This document shows positions 32,482-41,064 of a stretch of DNA of 64,000 nucleotides, one piece after another. The notes beneath the pieces are model-generated. The model searched no databases and was not told where the DNA came from. It saw only the letters and a program-made list of their open reading frames with translations. The stretch spans positions 62,001-126,000 of the forward strand of contig CBDATD010000002.1 of NCBI GenBank assembly GCA_965199935.1. The letters are read 5' to 3'. Every line of letters starts with the position of its first letter. Within the stretch, counting starts at the first letter, position 1. Both the position numbers and the translations under genes were made by a program. Source of the stretch: JAPPLG01 sp965199935. Its GTDB lineage: Bacteria > Bdellovibrionota > Bdellovibrionia > Bdellovibrionales > UBA1609.

Positions 32482-34477
32482 TTTTTTTAAATTCACTAGA
32501 AATCTTTTCCGCCCTTTTGCCCGCTGGGACGCTGTTTTATTTAAACGAGCGGATAAGAACAGGAGGATTTCAATTTTATGCGGTTTGATGGTTTTCTGCT
32601 CTTTGATTTTATGGTTTCGAGGGGCCGGGCTTCAGCTGTTTCCAGATGAAAAAATCATCAAGACAAAAAAAAAATTGTTTCAGAAAGTGGTGACCATTAA
32701 GCCCCGCCGGGGGATTATTTACGACCGTTATGGGAGAGAACTGGCCTTGTCTGTTTCCTCCTATTCTTTATTTGCGGATCCTTCTTTAATTAAAGATGCC
32801 CCCAAAACGGCCGGCCGCCTGTCTCGATGGATCAAAATCCCCCGTAAAAAGATCTTGAAAAAAATTAGAAATAAAAAAAGACGTTTTGTTTGGATTAAAC
32901 GGCATGTTTCGGACAAAGAAAAAGAAAAAATTCTTTCATGGAATATTCACGGTTTAGGTTTTATCGAGGAGCCCAAGAGAGTTTATCCTAATGGGGCTCT
33001 TATGTCTCAAGTATTAGGTTTTACAGGGGCTGACGGCCGCGGTTTGGAGGGATTGGAGCTGGTTTATGATGATTTGTTGAGGGGTACAGAGCAAAAAATT
33101 GTCACGCCTAGAGACGCTAGAGGGCGTCCTCTCTTTATTGACGGAGGGGTGTTTATCAACAAAACCAGGGGATCAGATATTTACTTAACCATTGACAGCG
33201 ATTTGCAGTTTGTCTTGGAGAGGGAGCTTCAAGCAGTGATTAAATCTTTTAAAGCCCGTTCGGCTATGGGGTTGATTTTGAATGCGCAAACATCAGAAAT
33301 TTTAGCTTTAGCCCACTCTCCGAATTTCAATCCCAACAATCCCCTTCACTACTCTCCTGAGCTGTATCGCAATCGCATTTCAGCAGATTCTTTTGAGCCG
33401 GGCAGTACTTTTAAGACTTTTATCGCCGGGGCGGCGCTAAAGGAAAATACACCTCCCCACACTCTCATTGACGGGGGGGGAGGTCAGTTGAAAATCGGAA
33501 AGCATACCATCCGTGAAGCTGAAGCGGACCACAGCTATGAAAAAATTTCCATTTCTAAAATGCTGGCTGTTTCTTCCAATGTGGGAGCGGCGGCGCTGGC
33601 TTTGAAGCTGACAGATCAAGTGTTGTATTCATCTCTGAAAGAAATGGGTTTTGGAGAGAAAATGGGTGTGGATTTTCCTTTGGAAGGCAAAGGGGTGCTG
33701 CAGCCTCTTCCTTGGAGAAAGATTTTGACGGCGAATGTGGGTTTTGGCCAAGGGGTGTCTGCAACACCTCTTCAAATGACTGCTGTTTATACGGCTGTCG
33801 CCAATGGAGGAGTGTTGAAAAAACCTTATATACTGCATTCCACGATTCATTTAGGGGGGGCGAAAAAGAAAGTAAAAGAGTCTTCTGTGATCCGAAGGGT
33901 TTTTACTAAAGAACAATCGGAGGCTTTGACTTTTATGCTGACTCAAGCTGTTTCTCAAGAGGGAACGGGTTTTCGAGCCGGCATTAAAGGATTTTTAACA
34001 GCGGGCAAAACGGGGACAGCGCAAAAAACAGATCCTCAAAAAAGGGGGTATGCTCCAGGGAAATACATTTCCAGTTTTATTGGATTTGTTCCGGCGGACT
34101 CTCCTCGATTCGTTATTTACATTGCAGTGGATGAGCCTAAGACAAAGTTTTATGGTTCTACCGTCTCAGCTCCTGTGTTTTCTGCTGTGGGTTCTTATGC
34201 AGTTAGAAAGGCGGGGCTTTTGCCCTCTTTTGTGGAGGAGCCGGATGTCTTGATGTCTGCAAAAACTCCGGTCAAGCCTTTGATCAGAGAAAAAGTTTCC
34301 GAAGAAAAAACTCCCAATTTTACAAACCTCAGCCTCAGAGAGGCTTTTCAAAAAGCCAAGCAATTTAAAGTAAAACTGAGGGTGAGGGGTTCGGGGAGTG
34401 TTCGAACCACCATTCCTTTCTCAGGAGAGCCTTTGCCGGAAGACAGAATTATCACAATTATTCTGAACGACTCTTAG
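32465..34477 (+). CDS. ftsI: Peptidoglycan transpeptidase FtsI (PBP3) with PASTA
   Basis: 670 residues. There is an N-terminal membrane segment at about 35-52, a dimerisation domain (RRGIIYDRYGRELALS), and then the transpeptidase domain with Ser of GSTFK near 314, SSN near 369, and KTGTAQ near 513. A C-terminal PASTA-like repeat (about 615-670) follows, unusual in most proteobacterial FtsI but known in Bdellovibrio and Gram-positives. It crosslinks septal peptidoglycan. A G8 run at 33473-33480 lies in the coding sequence and is in frame. Confidence 0.94.
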   Translation: MPSLNNFFKFTRNLFRPFARWDAVLFKRADKNRRISILCGLMVFCSLILWFRGAGLQLFPDEKIIKTKKKLFQKVVTIKPRRGIIYDRYGRELALSVSSYSLFADPSLIKDAPKTAGRLSRWIKIPRKKILKKIRNKKRRFVWIKRHVSDKEKEKILSWNIHGLGFIEEPKRVYPNGALMSQVLGFTGADGRGLEGLELVYDDLLRGTEQKIVTPRDARGRPLFIDGGVFINKTRGSDIYLTIDSDLQFVLERELQAVIKSFKARSAMGLILNAQTSEILALAHSPNFNPNNPLHYSPELYRNRISADSFEPGSTFKTFIAGAALKENTPPHTLIDGGGGQLKIGKHTIREAEADHSYEKISISKMLAVSSNVGAAALALKLTDQVLYSSLKEMGFGEKMGVDFPLEGKGVLQPLPWRKILTANVGFGQGVSATPLQMTAVYTAVANGGVLKKPYILHSTIHLGGAKKKVKESSVIRRVFTKEQSEALTFMLTQAVSQEGTGFRAGIKGFLTAGKTGTAQKTDPQKRGYAPGKYISSFIGFVPADSPRFVIYIAVDEPKTKFYGSTVSAPVFSAVGSYAVRKAGLLPSFVEEPDVLMSAKTPVKPLIREKVSEEKTPNFTNLSLREAFQKAKQFKVKLRVRGSGSVRTTIPFSGEPLPEDRIITIILNDS

Positions 34478-34568
34478 GAAGCTTGCGTTGCCGTACTTTA
34501 CGTTACCTTCGTGAAACTTAAGCCGCCCTTGTGGAGGCAGGGTCCAGTGTGTGAATTTGATAAAAATC
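34478..34568. other. Intergenic repeat copy after ftsI
   Basis: The complement of 34491-34534 aligns with 12300-12342: both have a GGCGG core, then TA-A/T-GT, ACGA-A/T-GG and CGTAAA. The 3736-3760 region shares only the first part (TTTCGCAGGGGCGG). It is probably a degenerate dispersed repeat. No gene is present. Confidence 0.35.
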
Positions 34569-34595
34569 TTGACAAAAAATGGGGGGGGGTAAAAT
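34569..34595 (+). promoter_or_regulatory. Promoter with G9 tract in the spacer
   Basis: Consensus -35 TTGACA (34569-34574) and -10 TAAAAT (34590-34595) are separated by 15 bp, of which nine are a G run (34581-34589). One or two extra Gs would give the optimal 16-17 bp. Slippage in such a tract changes promoter strength, as known for Neisseria porA. It lies about 50 bp before the exported-protein gene at 34644. Confidence 0.65.
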
Positions 34596-34643
34596 GAAAT
34601 ATATTCTTTTCAGATAGAAGGGCAAGAAGCTGGTACATTTTAT

Positions 34644-36623
34644 ATGAAACTGCATACTTTATTTTGTCGTTCTCGTCTTCTTTGGGCTGTCTTTATCAAG
34701 ACGCGGGTTCAAGCTGCATTGATCTTTTTCTTAAAGTTAAAAAGAAATTTTTGTTATTTAAGTTTTTTATCTGTAATTTTTTTAAGTTCTTTTTCAGTGT
34801 TAACTGATGAAAGTACAACAGAAGCAGGAGCTGTCTGCACAGTTGATTGTCCTTCCTCTCTTTTAAGCTCCGGCAATCAAGAGCTTTTTAGTCAAGTTCT
34901 TTCATCTTGTCCTCAGTTTTTGATTGAAAGATTTAAAAACAAAGATCAAAGATCCATGTGGATCTCAAACATCTCAGCAGACAAAGAATGCTCTAAAGTT
35001 AAAGGAGCTGATTTTAAATCAGCAAAAAACTTTGAAAATTATCTGAAAAGAAAAGAGCCTTTTAGCAAGTTAAGCCCTCCTCTGGCTGTATCTAATTGTT
35101 TGAGTGGGTTGTCTGAAGATCAAAGACAGTCCTTTCTAGCAGATTATTATAACAGCTCTTATAGACTGGAGTCTGGACTGAATCAAAGTCTTCAAAATAT
35201 CTCATCTATAGACTCTCTGTTAGGAAATGAACCTTTAAAAAATACAGACTGTGAAAAGATAAAACTCTCAAAGACAGTCTTTCACCGGTGCCGAAAGCTT
35301 AAGACCTGCAGCAACTCAGATGGGGGTAAAGCTCTTCATAAAACAGCAGAAGACACACTTTTAGCCCTTAAAGGAATAAGAGCCATTGATAAGGAGCTAA
35401 AGACTTTAAGAAACTCTCAAGAGAGAAGAAAGAGAGCCAGGCGCGGCAAAAAGCTCTCATCTAAGACACAAGATGAACTTAAAAAGAAGATAAAAGACTT
35501 AGAAGATAGAAAAAGGGATCTCCAAGGTCTTTACCCCTGGGTTATGGGAAAAAAATTTAAAGATCAGTACAAAGAAAACAAAGACTACACAAAAGAAGAA
35601 ATAGCTCAGCTTGTAAGAACACAGCTCTCTCATACAAGAGAAAAACTGACAGATGTTTTAAAGGAAACCCGCCAAGTGTATGCTTGTGTGGTGCATAATA
35701 CAGAGTGCAAAGATATAAATGAAAAGAAGATCAATGTTTCTTTAGCTAAAACTCCTCCTCTGGATAAAGAAAACATTTTTGGAAAAAAAGACAAGATCAA
35801 GGCTTTAAGCAGTAAAGAATTAGCTCAGTTAAGCGCTGTTCAAAAAAGAGAGTTAAAGCAAGATGCTATAGCTAGTGGTTATTTTGAAGAGGCTCAGTGC
35901 AGAGAGAAGATCAGAGAGGATGTGAGCTATGTGAGAAAGGAGCTTGGTTTATTTGCGTTAGATGTGGGTCTAACGATTGCCACAGTGGGTTTGGCAGGGG
36001 CGGCTATAACAGGAAAACTTGCGGTTAAGATGGGAAGCAAACTAGCTCCGAACATGACGAAAGCTCAAAGGATGAAAAACTTAGGGCTGATAGCAGTAGA
36101 TGCCGGCTATTCTGGTCTTTATGCAGGAGAGGTGTTGGATCAATGCGGTGAGGATATAAACAAGCTGGAAAGCCTCGCAACAGGTGAAGCAAAAACAAAT
36201 ACTTTATGTGAAAATCAACAATCAAGGGTCAAACACACGAGTGATCTTAGAAGCTGTATCCTTATGGCAAGTCTTGTATCACTTCCTATCGCCTTGCCGG
36301 CAGCAGGACTGGGTGTGAGAGCTGTTCTGAAAACTAAATCAACTTTACCCAAATATGAAGTGAAAATTACTGATCAAGAGCTGTCTCCGGCAGGCAGCTC
36401 TCCTAAAAAGATCCAGCCAAATTCTGCTGGCGGGATAAGAGAAAAAGTTAAGAAGAATAAAAAGCGCTTGCTTAGCGCTTATAATTCTATTCTGAATCCT
36501 CTGCCGGCAGATGAACAGGGGGTGGTGATGGAGGCTATTTTAGGAATGGAGTTAAAAAAAATGAGTTCTCAAAATATATCTGAAAAAGTAAGACGCGCCC
36601 TTCGCTCCTGCACAGTTAAATAA
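34644..36623 (+). CDS. Large exported hypothetical protein
   Basis: 659 residues. A long N-terminal region ends in a hydrophobic segment (LSFLSVIFLSSFSVL), so it is exported or anchored. About a dozen Cys lie in the mature part. A Lys/Glu-rich coiled coil spans about 245-360. Two glycine-rich hydrophobic segments near 435-465 (LTIATVGLAGAAITG) and 535-560 (SLVSLPIALPAAGLG) could insert into a membrane. I recognise no family. Lys-rich codon use is biased to AAA and AGA, unlike ftsI just upstream, hinting at a different origin. It is followed 29 bp later by another exported gene. Confidence 0.6.
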   Translation: MKLHTLFCRSRLLWAVFIKTRVQAALIFFLKLKRNFCYLSFLSVIFLSSFSVLTDESTTEAGAVCTVDCPSSLLSSGNQELFSQVLSSCPQFLIERFKNKDQRSMWISNISADKECSKVKGADFKSAKNFENYLKRKEPFSKLSPPLAVSNCLSGLSEDQRQSFLADYYNSSYRLESGLNQSLQNISSIDSLLGNEPLKNTDCEKIKLSKTVFHRCRKLKTCSNSDGGKALHKTAEDTLLALKGIRAIDKELKTLRNSQERRKRARRGKKLSSKTQDELKKKIKDLEDRKRDLQGLYPWVMGKKFKDQYKENKDYTKEEIAQLVRTQLSHTREKLTDVLKETRQVYACVVHNTECKDINEKKINVSLAKTPPLDKENIFGKKDKIKALSSKELAQLSAVQKRELKQDAIASGYFEEAQCREKIREDVSYVRKELGLFALDVGLTIATVGLAGAAITGKLAVKMGSKLAPNMTKAQRMKNLGLIAVDAGYSGLYAGEVLDQCGEDINKLESLATGEAKTNTLCENQQSRVKHTSDLRSCILMASLVSLPIALPAAGLGVRAVLKTKSTLPKYEVKITDQELSPAGSSPKKIQPNSAGGIREKVKKNKKRLLSAYNSILNPLPADEQGVVMEAILGMELKKMSSQNISEKVRRALRSCTVK

Positions 36624-36652
36624 CTGCAAAGTTAAAGGGAAGAGGAAAAGTA

Positions 36653-38107
36653 ATGAAAAATAGTACAACAAAGAAAATTTTTAACAGATGTATTTTCACA
36701 TTATTTTTATGCTTTTCAGAATTTTCATTTACGCAGCAACTCACTGAGAAAGAAAAAGTTGAATTTATTGAATCCTTAGCTCAACCATCCAGTGAAAAAA
36801 GAATATTTTACAGGTGGCAAAATGAAGAAGATATGAAAAAACTCTTAAAGTCCGGTGAATGGACACAAGATTTATATAATGACTTTATGAATAGTCCACT
36901 TGATTCTCAGACAAAAGAATCACCGAGGAACACCGGTCTTTATGCTACTGGGTCTGTTCACTCTTCTAGAAACTTTGGAGATACACTGATTCAAGTGGAG
37001 GTGGAACCGGGTTATAAATATTTGAATTTGGGGGACCCCTCTGTAAGAAGAAAATTAAAAGAGAAAGGGATTACTGAGATAGATTGGGCCGCATTAAATC
37101 CTAAAATAGGGATGAAGCGTGCAGATTGGCGGGTTTTTAAAAATAGAGAAGGGGTTCGTTTCAAGCCTTTTGACAGTAAAAAATTCAAATTGAAGGATTT
37201 ATCAGACACCTATAGATATCTAAATATCAAACAAAAACAATTTTTCGCCTCTGCTGTGAAAGATGACATTGCTCAACGATCTGCTAGGGATCTTTCTGTT
37301 TTTAAAACCCCTTTTGTTTCTCTTGTGGAGGAAGAACATGGAAGAAAATATGTGTCGGGTAGAATCAATTCAAACATAAAATCACTTATTGAACAAGATG
37401 AATCCCTTGAATCCATACAGGAAAAAATAAAACTTTGGAGTCCTTATCTGAACAGAGAAAACAAAATACAAATTCTTCGGCAAGCTTCCGCTCCCCCTGC
37501 TAAAATACGTTACTTCTTAACTGAGCTTAGGGGACATCTTAATTTAGAGGATGTTTTGGAAGTGTTAAAAAAAAATCCATTCCCCAACACTTTTTCCGAT
37601 ATGAGAAAATCAAAGGCTTATCAAAAAGACATTTTTACAGGAAGCATGCAAAAAGAGTTAATCAGAGGGACAAAGAATGTCCCCATCACATCCTTTGCGG
37701 ATACTGCTATTCTTTTGGAAGGAATTCCCCTAACTGCAGAAGCTATCGAAAGATTAGTATCAACAACACCTTTTCACTCCGTGGCAGAAGTTGTAAGTTT
37801 CTCTACTTTTTCAGGTCATCATTTGTCTCAAAACGATTGGACAAATATTATAAAAAGAACACCTGTTGATTCTTTGGATGATATCTTACAGTTGATAGTT
37901 CTAAATAAACGTGGAGCCCGGATGAGTGATATTGTGGATCGAGCTATTCCTTTGATTCATTCAACAAAGGACTTAAAGACCCTTCAGCCTTTACTAAGTC
38001 AGACACAGTATCAACATGTTCGTAAAGCTTTTCAAGTAAAAAAAAGGGAGACAAGATTAAGTTGCTTAAGGGCGATGTTAAAAAAATCTACTCCTTCCGT
38101 GAAATAA
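36653..38107 (+). CDS. Exported protein with possible ADP-ribosyltransferase-like domain
   Basis: 484 residues with a signal peptide (FTLFLCFSEFSFT). Residues about 45-180 have an order reminiscent of ART folds: an Arg strand (RIFYRWQ), then GLYATGSVHSSRNFG followed by LIQVEVEPGYKYLNL. A Trp/Glu segment (ADWRVFKNREGVRF) comes last. The remaining two thirds are helical repeats of unknown type. The R-S-E assignment is inference only. AGGGAAGAGGAAAAG precedes the ATG. It is probably cotranscribed with the 659-residue exported protein from the G9 promoter. Confidence 0.5.
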   Translation: MKNSTTKKIFNRCIFTLFLCFSEFSFTQQLTEKEKVEFIESLAQPSSEKRIFYRWQNEEDMKKLLKSGEWTQDLYNDFMNSPLDSQTKESPRNTGLYATGSVHSSRNFGDTLIQVEVEPGYKYLNLGDPSVRRKLKEKGITEIDWAALNPKIGMKRADWRVFKNREGVRFKPFDSKKFKLKDLSDTYRYLNIKQKQFFASAVKDDIAQRSARDLSVFKTPFVSLVEEEHGRKYVSGRINSNIKSLIEQDESLESIQEKIKLWSPYLNRENKIQILRQASAPPAKIRYFLTELRGHLNLEDVLEVLKKNPFPNTFSDMRKSKAYQKDIFTGSMQKELIRGTKNVPITSFADTAILLEGIPLTAEAIERLVSTTPFHSVAEVVSFSTFSGHHLSQNDWTNIIKRTPVDSLDDILQLIVLNKRGARMSDIVDRAIPLIHSTKDLKTLQPLLSQTQYQHVRKAFQVKKRETRLSCLRAMLKKSTPSVK

Positions 38108-38293
38108 ACATATCCTGATTGTACGCAAGCGCTTAGAAAGGGAATGAAGACGTTTTTGCTGACATTTTGTTGGTACGTTAAACAAAATAATTTCATTTGT
38201 ATGAAAACAGGAGTCTAGTGTTATGTATGAAAAATGGACTCTTGCTTTTGTGGAGAAGGCCGATTTGCTGTTTTGTACACAAAAAAATGTCAG

Positions 38294-38323
38294 TTGATAT
38301 TCTTCAATAGAAAATGGTAGAGT
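38294..38323 (+). promoter_or_regulatory. Possible uvrB promoter
   Basis: TTGATA (38294-38299), 18 bp, TAGAGT (38318-38323), about 28 bp before the uvrB ATG. No LexA-type box is recognised. Confidence 0.35.
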
Positions 38324-38350
38324 AGCATCCTTTTAAACCAATGATTAAAT

Positions 38351-40321
38351 ATGTTTCAATTAAAGTCTTCTTTTACTTTGGCGGGGTCTCAGGGGCCGGC
38401 CGTTGAGTCTTTATGCTCCAACTTTAAAAAAAATAAAAACCATCAAGTGCTGTTGGGAGTGACCGGCTCCGGAAAAACTTTTACAATAGCCCACGTTATT
38501 GAAAGACTCAAAATGCCTGCTTTGATTTTAGCTCCTAATAAAACTTTAGCGGCTCAGCTTTTTTCCGAATTTAAAGAACTCTTTCCTCAAAACGCCGTAG
38601 AGTATTTTGTCAGCTATTATGATTACTATCAGCCGGAGGCTTATCTGCCGGTTTCAGACACCTACATAGAAAAAGACTCTTCCATCAACGACCAAATTGA
38701 CCGCATGAGGCATTCCGCCACAAATGCGCTGATGAGCCGAAAAGATGTGATTATTGTCAGCAGTATCTCCTGCATTTACGGGCTGGGAAGCCCTTCGGAT
38801 TATGAAGAGCTGGCTGTTCACTTATTCTTTAATCAAAAAATAGAGCGCGATGATCTTTTAAAAAAGTTGGTTTCTATCCAATTTATGAGAAAAGATGATG
38901 ATTTTCACCGAGGTGTTTTTCGAGTTAGAGGAGATACTGTAGATGTTTTTCCGCCGCATGAAGATCAAAAAGCTTTTCGCATTGAATTTTTTGGAGACTA
39001 TATCGACCGCATGAGTTGTATAGACCCCATTACAGGGGAAACTCTTTATGAATGCCAGAAGATTTCCCTTTATCCCGTCAGCCATTATGCCAGCACTCAG
39101 GAAAAGCATACAAAAGCTCTTCAAGAAATTAAAAAAGAATTAAAAAGTCATCTGAGGGTGTTAAGGACGCAAAAAAAAATTTTAGAAATGGACCGCCTCA
39201 AAAAAAGAACTTTATACGATTTAGAAATTATTCGTGAAATGGGGGTTTGCCCCGGTATAGAAAATTACTCCAGGCACTTTTCAGGCCGAAGCCCCGGAGA
39301 GCCGCCGCCGACTTTGTTGGAGTATTTTCCTAAAAAGTTCCTAATGGTTATTGATGAAAGCCATATCACGGTGCCGCAGGCGGGGGGGATGTACGCCGGG
39401 GACCGAAAAAGAAAAACCACTTTAGTGGAGTACGGCTTTCGCCTGCCCTCTGCTTTAGACAATCGTCCTTTGAATTTTAATGAATTTGAAAATTTTTTAA
39501 ATCAAGCGGTCTATGTCTCAGCCACTCCCGGGTCGTATGAGATTGAAAAAAGCGGCGGCGCCGTTGTGGAGCAAATCATTCGACCCACAGGTCTTCTGGA
39601 TCCGGAAATTCAAATACGCCCCATCCGAAATCAAGTGGATGATCTTCTTTCGGAAATTCAGAAACAAAATAAAAAAGGACACCGTACTTTGATTACTACT
39701 TTAACAAAAAAAATGGCGGAAGATTTGACTTCCTATTTTCAAAAATTAGGTCTTAAAGCAAAATACCTGCACAGCGACATCAAAACAATAGAAAGGACGG
39801 CCTTGTTAAAAGATCTGCGTTTAGGCGTGGTGGATGTGCTTGTGGGCATTAATTTGCTGAGAGAGGGTTTGGACCTGCCTGAAGTGGGTTTAGTGGCTGT
39901 GATGGACGCGGATAAGGAGGGCTTTCTTCGATCCGCCCGTTCTCTCATTCAAACCATGGGAAGAGCCGCCAGGAATGTAGAAGGCCGGGTGATTCTTTAC
40001 GCCGATCAAGTGACCTCTTCCATGAAGTCTGCGATAGATGAAACAAAGAGACGAAGGAAGATTCAGAAAAAGTTTAATCAAGATCATAATATTATACCCC
40101 GCACGGTTCAAAAATCTGCTCCGAAAGAATTGATGGAAATTTACGGGTTTGATAAAGAAAATATAAAACAAGAAAAGGGTGTGAAGAAAAATCTTCCGAA
40201 AAAAATTATTGATTTGAAAAAACAAATGAAGTCGGCCTCAGACCGCTTGGATTTTGAATCAGCGGTCCGCCTCCGCGACCAAATCAAAAGATACGAACTC
40301 ATGGAACTCGCTTCCAAATAA
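38351..40321 (+). CDS. uvrB: Excinuclease ABC subunit B
   Basis: 656 residues. Walker A LGVTGSGKT is at about 35-43, and the beta-hairpin VEYFVSYYDYYQPEAYLP inserts between the DNA strands. Helicase motifs follow (VIDESHITVPQ, VYVSATPGSYE, LVGINLLREGLDLPE, MGRAARN). The C-terminal UVR motif (DFESAVRLRDQIKRYELM) binds UvrC. UvrB verifies DNA damage in nucleotide excision repair. The frame is intact despite many A and T runs. Confidence 0.98.
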   Translation: MFQLKSSFTLAGSQGPAVESLCSNFKKNKNHQVLLGVTGSGKTFTIAHVIERLKMPALILAPNKTLAAQLFSEFKELFPQNAVEYFVSYYDYYQPEAYLPVSDTYIEKDSSINDQIDRMRHSATNALMSRKDVIIVSSISCIYGLGSPSDYEELAVHLFFNQKIERDDLLKKLVSIQFMRKDDDFHRGVFRVRGDTVDVFPPHEDQKAFRIEFFGDYIDRMSCIDPITGETLYECQKISLYPVSHYASTQEKHTKALQEIKKELKSHLRVLRTQKKILEMDRLKKRTLYDLEIIREMGVCPGIENYSRHFSGRSPGEPPPTLLEYFPKKFLMVIDESHITVPQAGGMYAGDRKRKTTLVEYGFRLPSALDNRPLNFNEFENFLNQAVYVSATPGSYEIEKSGGAVVEQIIRPTGLLDPEIQIRPIRNQVDDLLSEIQKQNKKGHRTLITTLTKKMAEDLTSYFQKLGLKAKYLHSDIKTIERTALLKDLRLGVVDVLVGINLLREGLDLPEVGLVAVMDADKEGFLRSARSLIQTMGRAARNVEGRVILYADQVTSSMKSAIDETKRRRKIQKKFNQDHNIIPRTVQKSAPKELMEIYGFDKENIKQEKGVKKNLPKKIIDLKKQMKSASDRLDFESAVRLRDQIKRYELMELASK

Positions 40322-40396
40322 CAACGTTGGGCAAAACAGGTCAAAAATCCATCTATTTTTATAAAAATATCATTTTTTAATTTATGCAAATTTTTA

Positions 40397-40425
40397 TTGA
40401 CAAAAATTTATGCATAAATTATTAT
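40397..40425 (+). promoter_or_regulatory. Strong promoter with palindromic operator
   Basis: TTGACA (40397-40402), exactly 17 bp, TATTAT (40420-40425), 21 bp before the half-hsdS ATG. A perfect 16-bp palindrome AATTTATGCATAAATT (40405-40420) fills the spacer. A related half, TTTATGCAAATTT, lies at 40381-40393. A repressor binding here would block polymerase. GAGGAG at 40435-40440 is the ribosome site of the next gene. Confidence 0.7.
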
Positions 40426-40445
40426 TACTCTTTTGAGGAGATTAG

Positions 40446-41051
40446 ATGCCTTTTCTTCGATCTAAACAAGAGAAACTCTCGAATGTTGTAGCAATACCCA
40501 TTCAAACAGGTTTTCAAGCACGGGGGCAGGTTCATCCCGATCCACAAGGCAACTATAATTTACTACAGGTGAAAAACACCTCTCAAAACATATTATACTA
40601 CATAAGATCAGCAAAACTAGACAAAATTTCTATACCTGAAAAGAAAAGAAAATTTATGGCTAAATATTTAATGCAGGAAAAGGATGTATTATACCTTTCA
40701 AAATTAAAACCTATGGCTTTCCGATATACAGGTTCTATTGAAAGTACAGTGCCAGTGGCTCATTTTTATATTTTACGTCCGAAAATAAACACTATTGATG
40801 CTGATTATCTTTGTTGGGTTCTAAATCAGGGTTTTATGAAGCCGCATATTCAAAAATGCCTTCGAGGAACTGTTTTTCCTTTTATTCCAAAGAATGCTTT
40901 GATGGAGCTTAAAATTCCTCTGCCAAACATGGGTGTTCAAAAAAAAATTGTAAATGTGATACATCTAAAAATGAGGGAAAAGGAAATACAAGAGAAAATA
41001 AGAAGGAAAAAAAATATTTTAATAGATACAGTATTAAACAGGCTTTTATAG
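40446..41051 (+). CDS. Half-size type I specificity subunit (HsdS-like)
   Basis: 201 residues, half of a normal HsdS. One target-recognition domain (about 10-150, with QVKNTSQNILYY and RPKINTIDADYLCWVLNQ) is followed by one conserved helix (IPLPNMGVQKKIVNVIHL). Half subunits can dimerise to recognise a symmetric site, or may be relics. It is the first gene after the island promoter and is followed at once by hsdM, whose ribosome site lies at its stop codon. A second, full hsdS lies at 43943-45193. Confidence 0.8.
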   Translation: MPFLRSKQEKLSNVVAIPIQTGFQARGQVHPDPQGNYNLLQVKNTSQNILYYIRSAKLDKISIPEKKRKFMAKYLMQEKDVLYLSKLKPMAFRYTGSIESTVPVAHFYILRPKINTIDADYLCWVLNQGFMKPHIQKCLRGTVFPFIPKNALMELKIPLPNMGVQKKIVNVIHLKMREKEIQEKIRRKKNILIDTVLNRLL

Positions 41052-41064
41052 GGAGATGTTAAAA

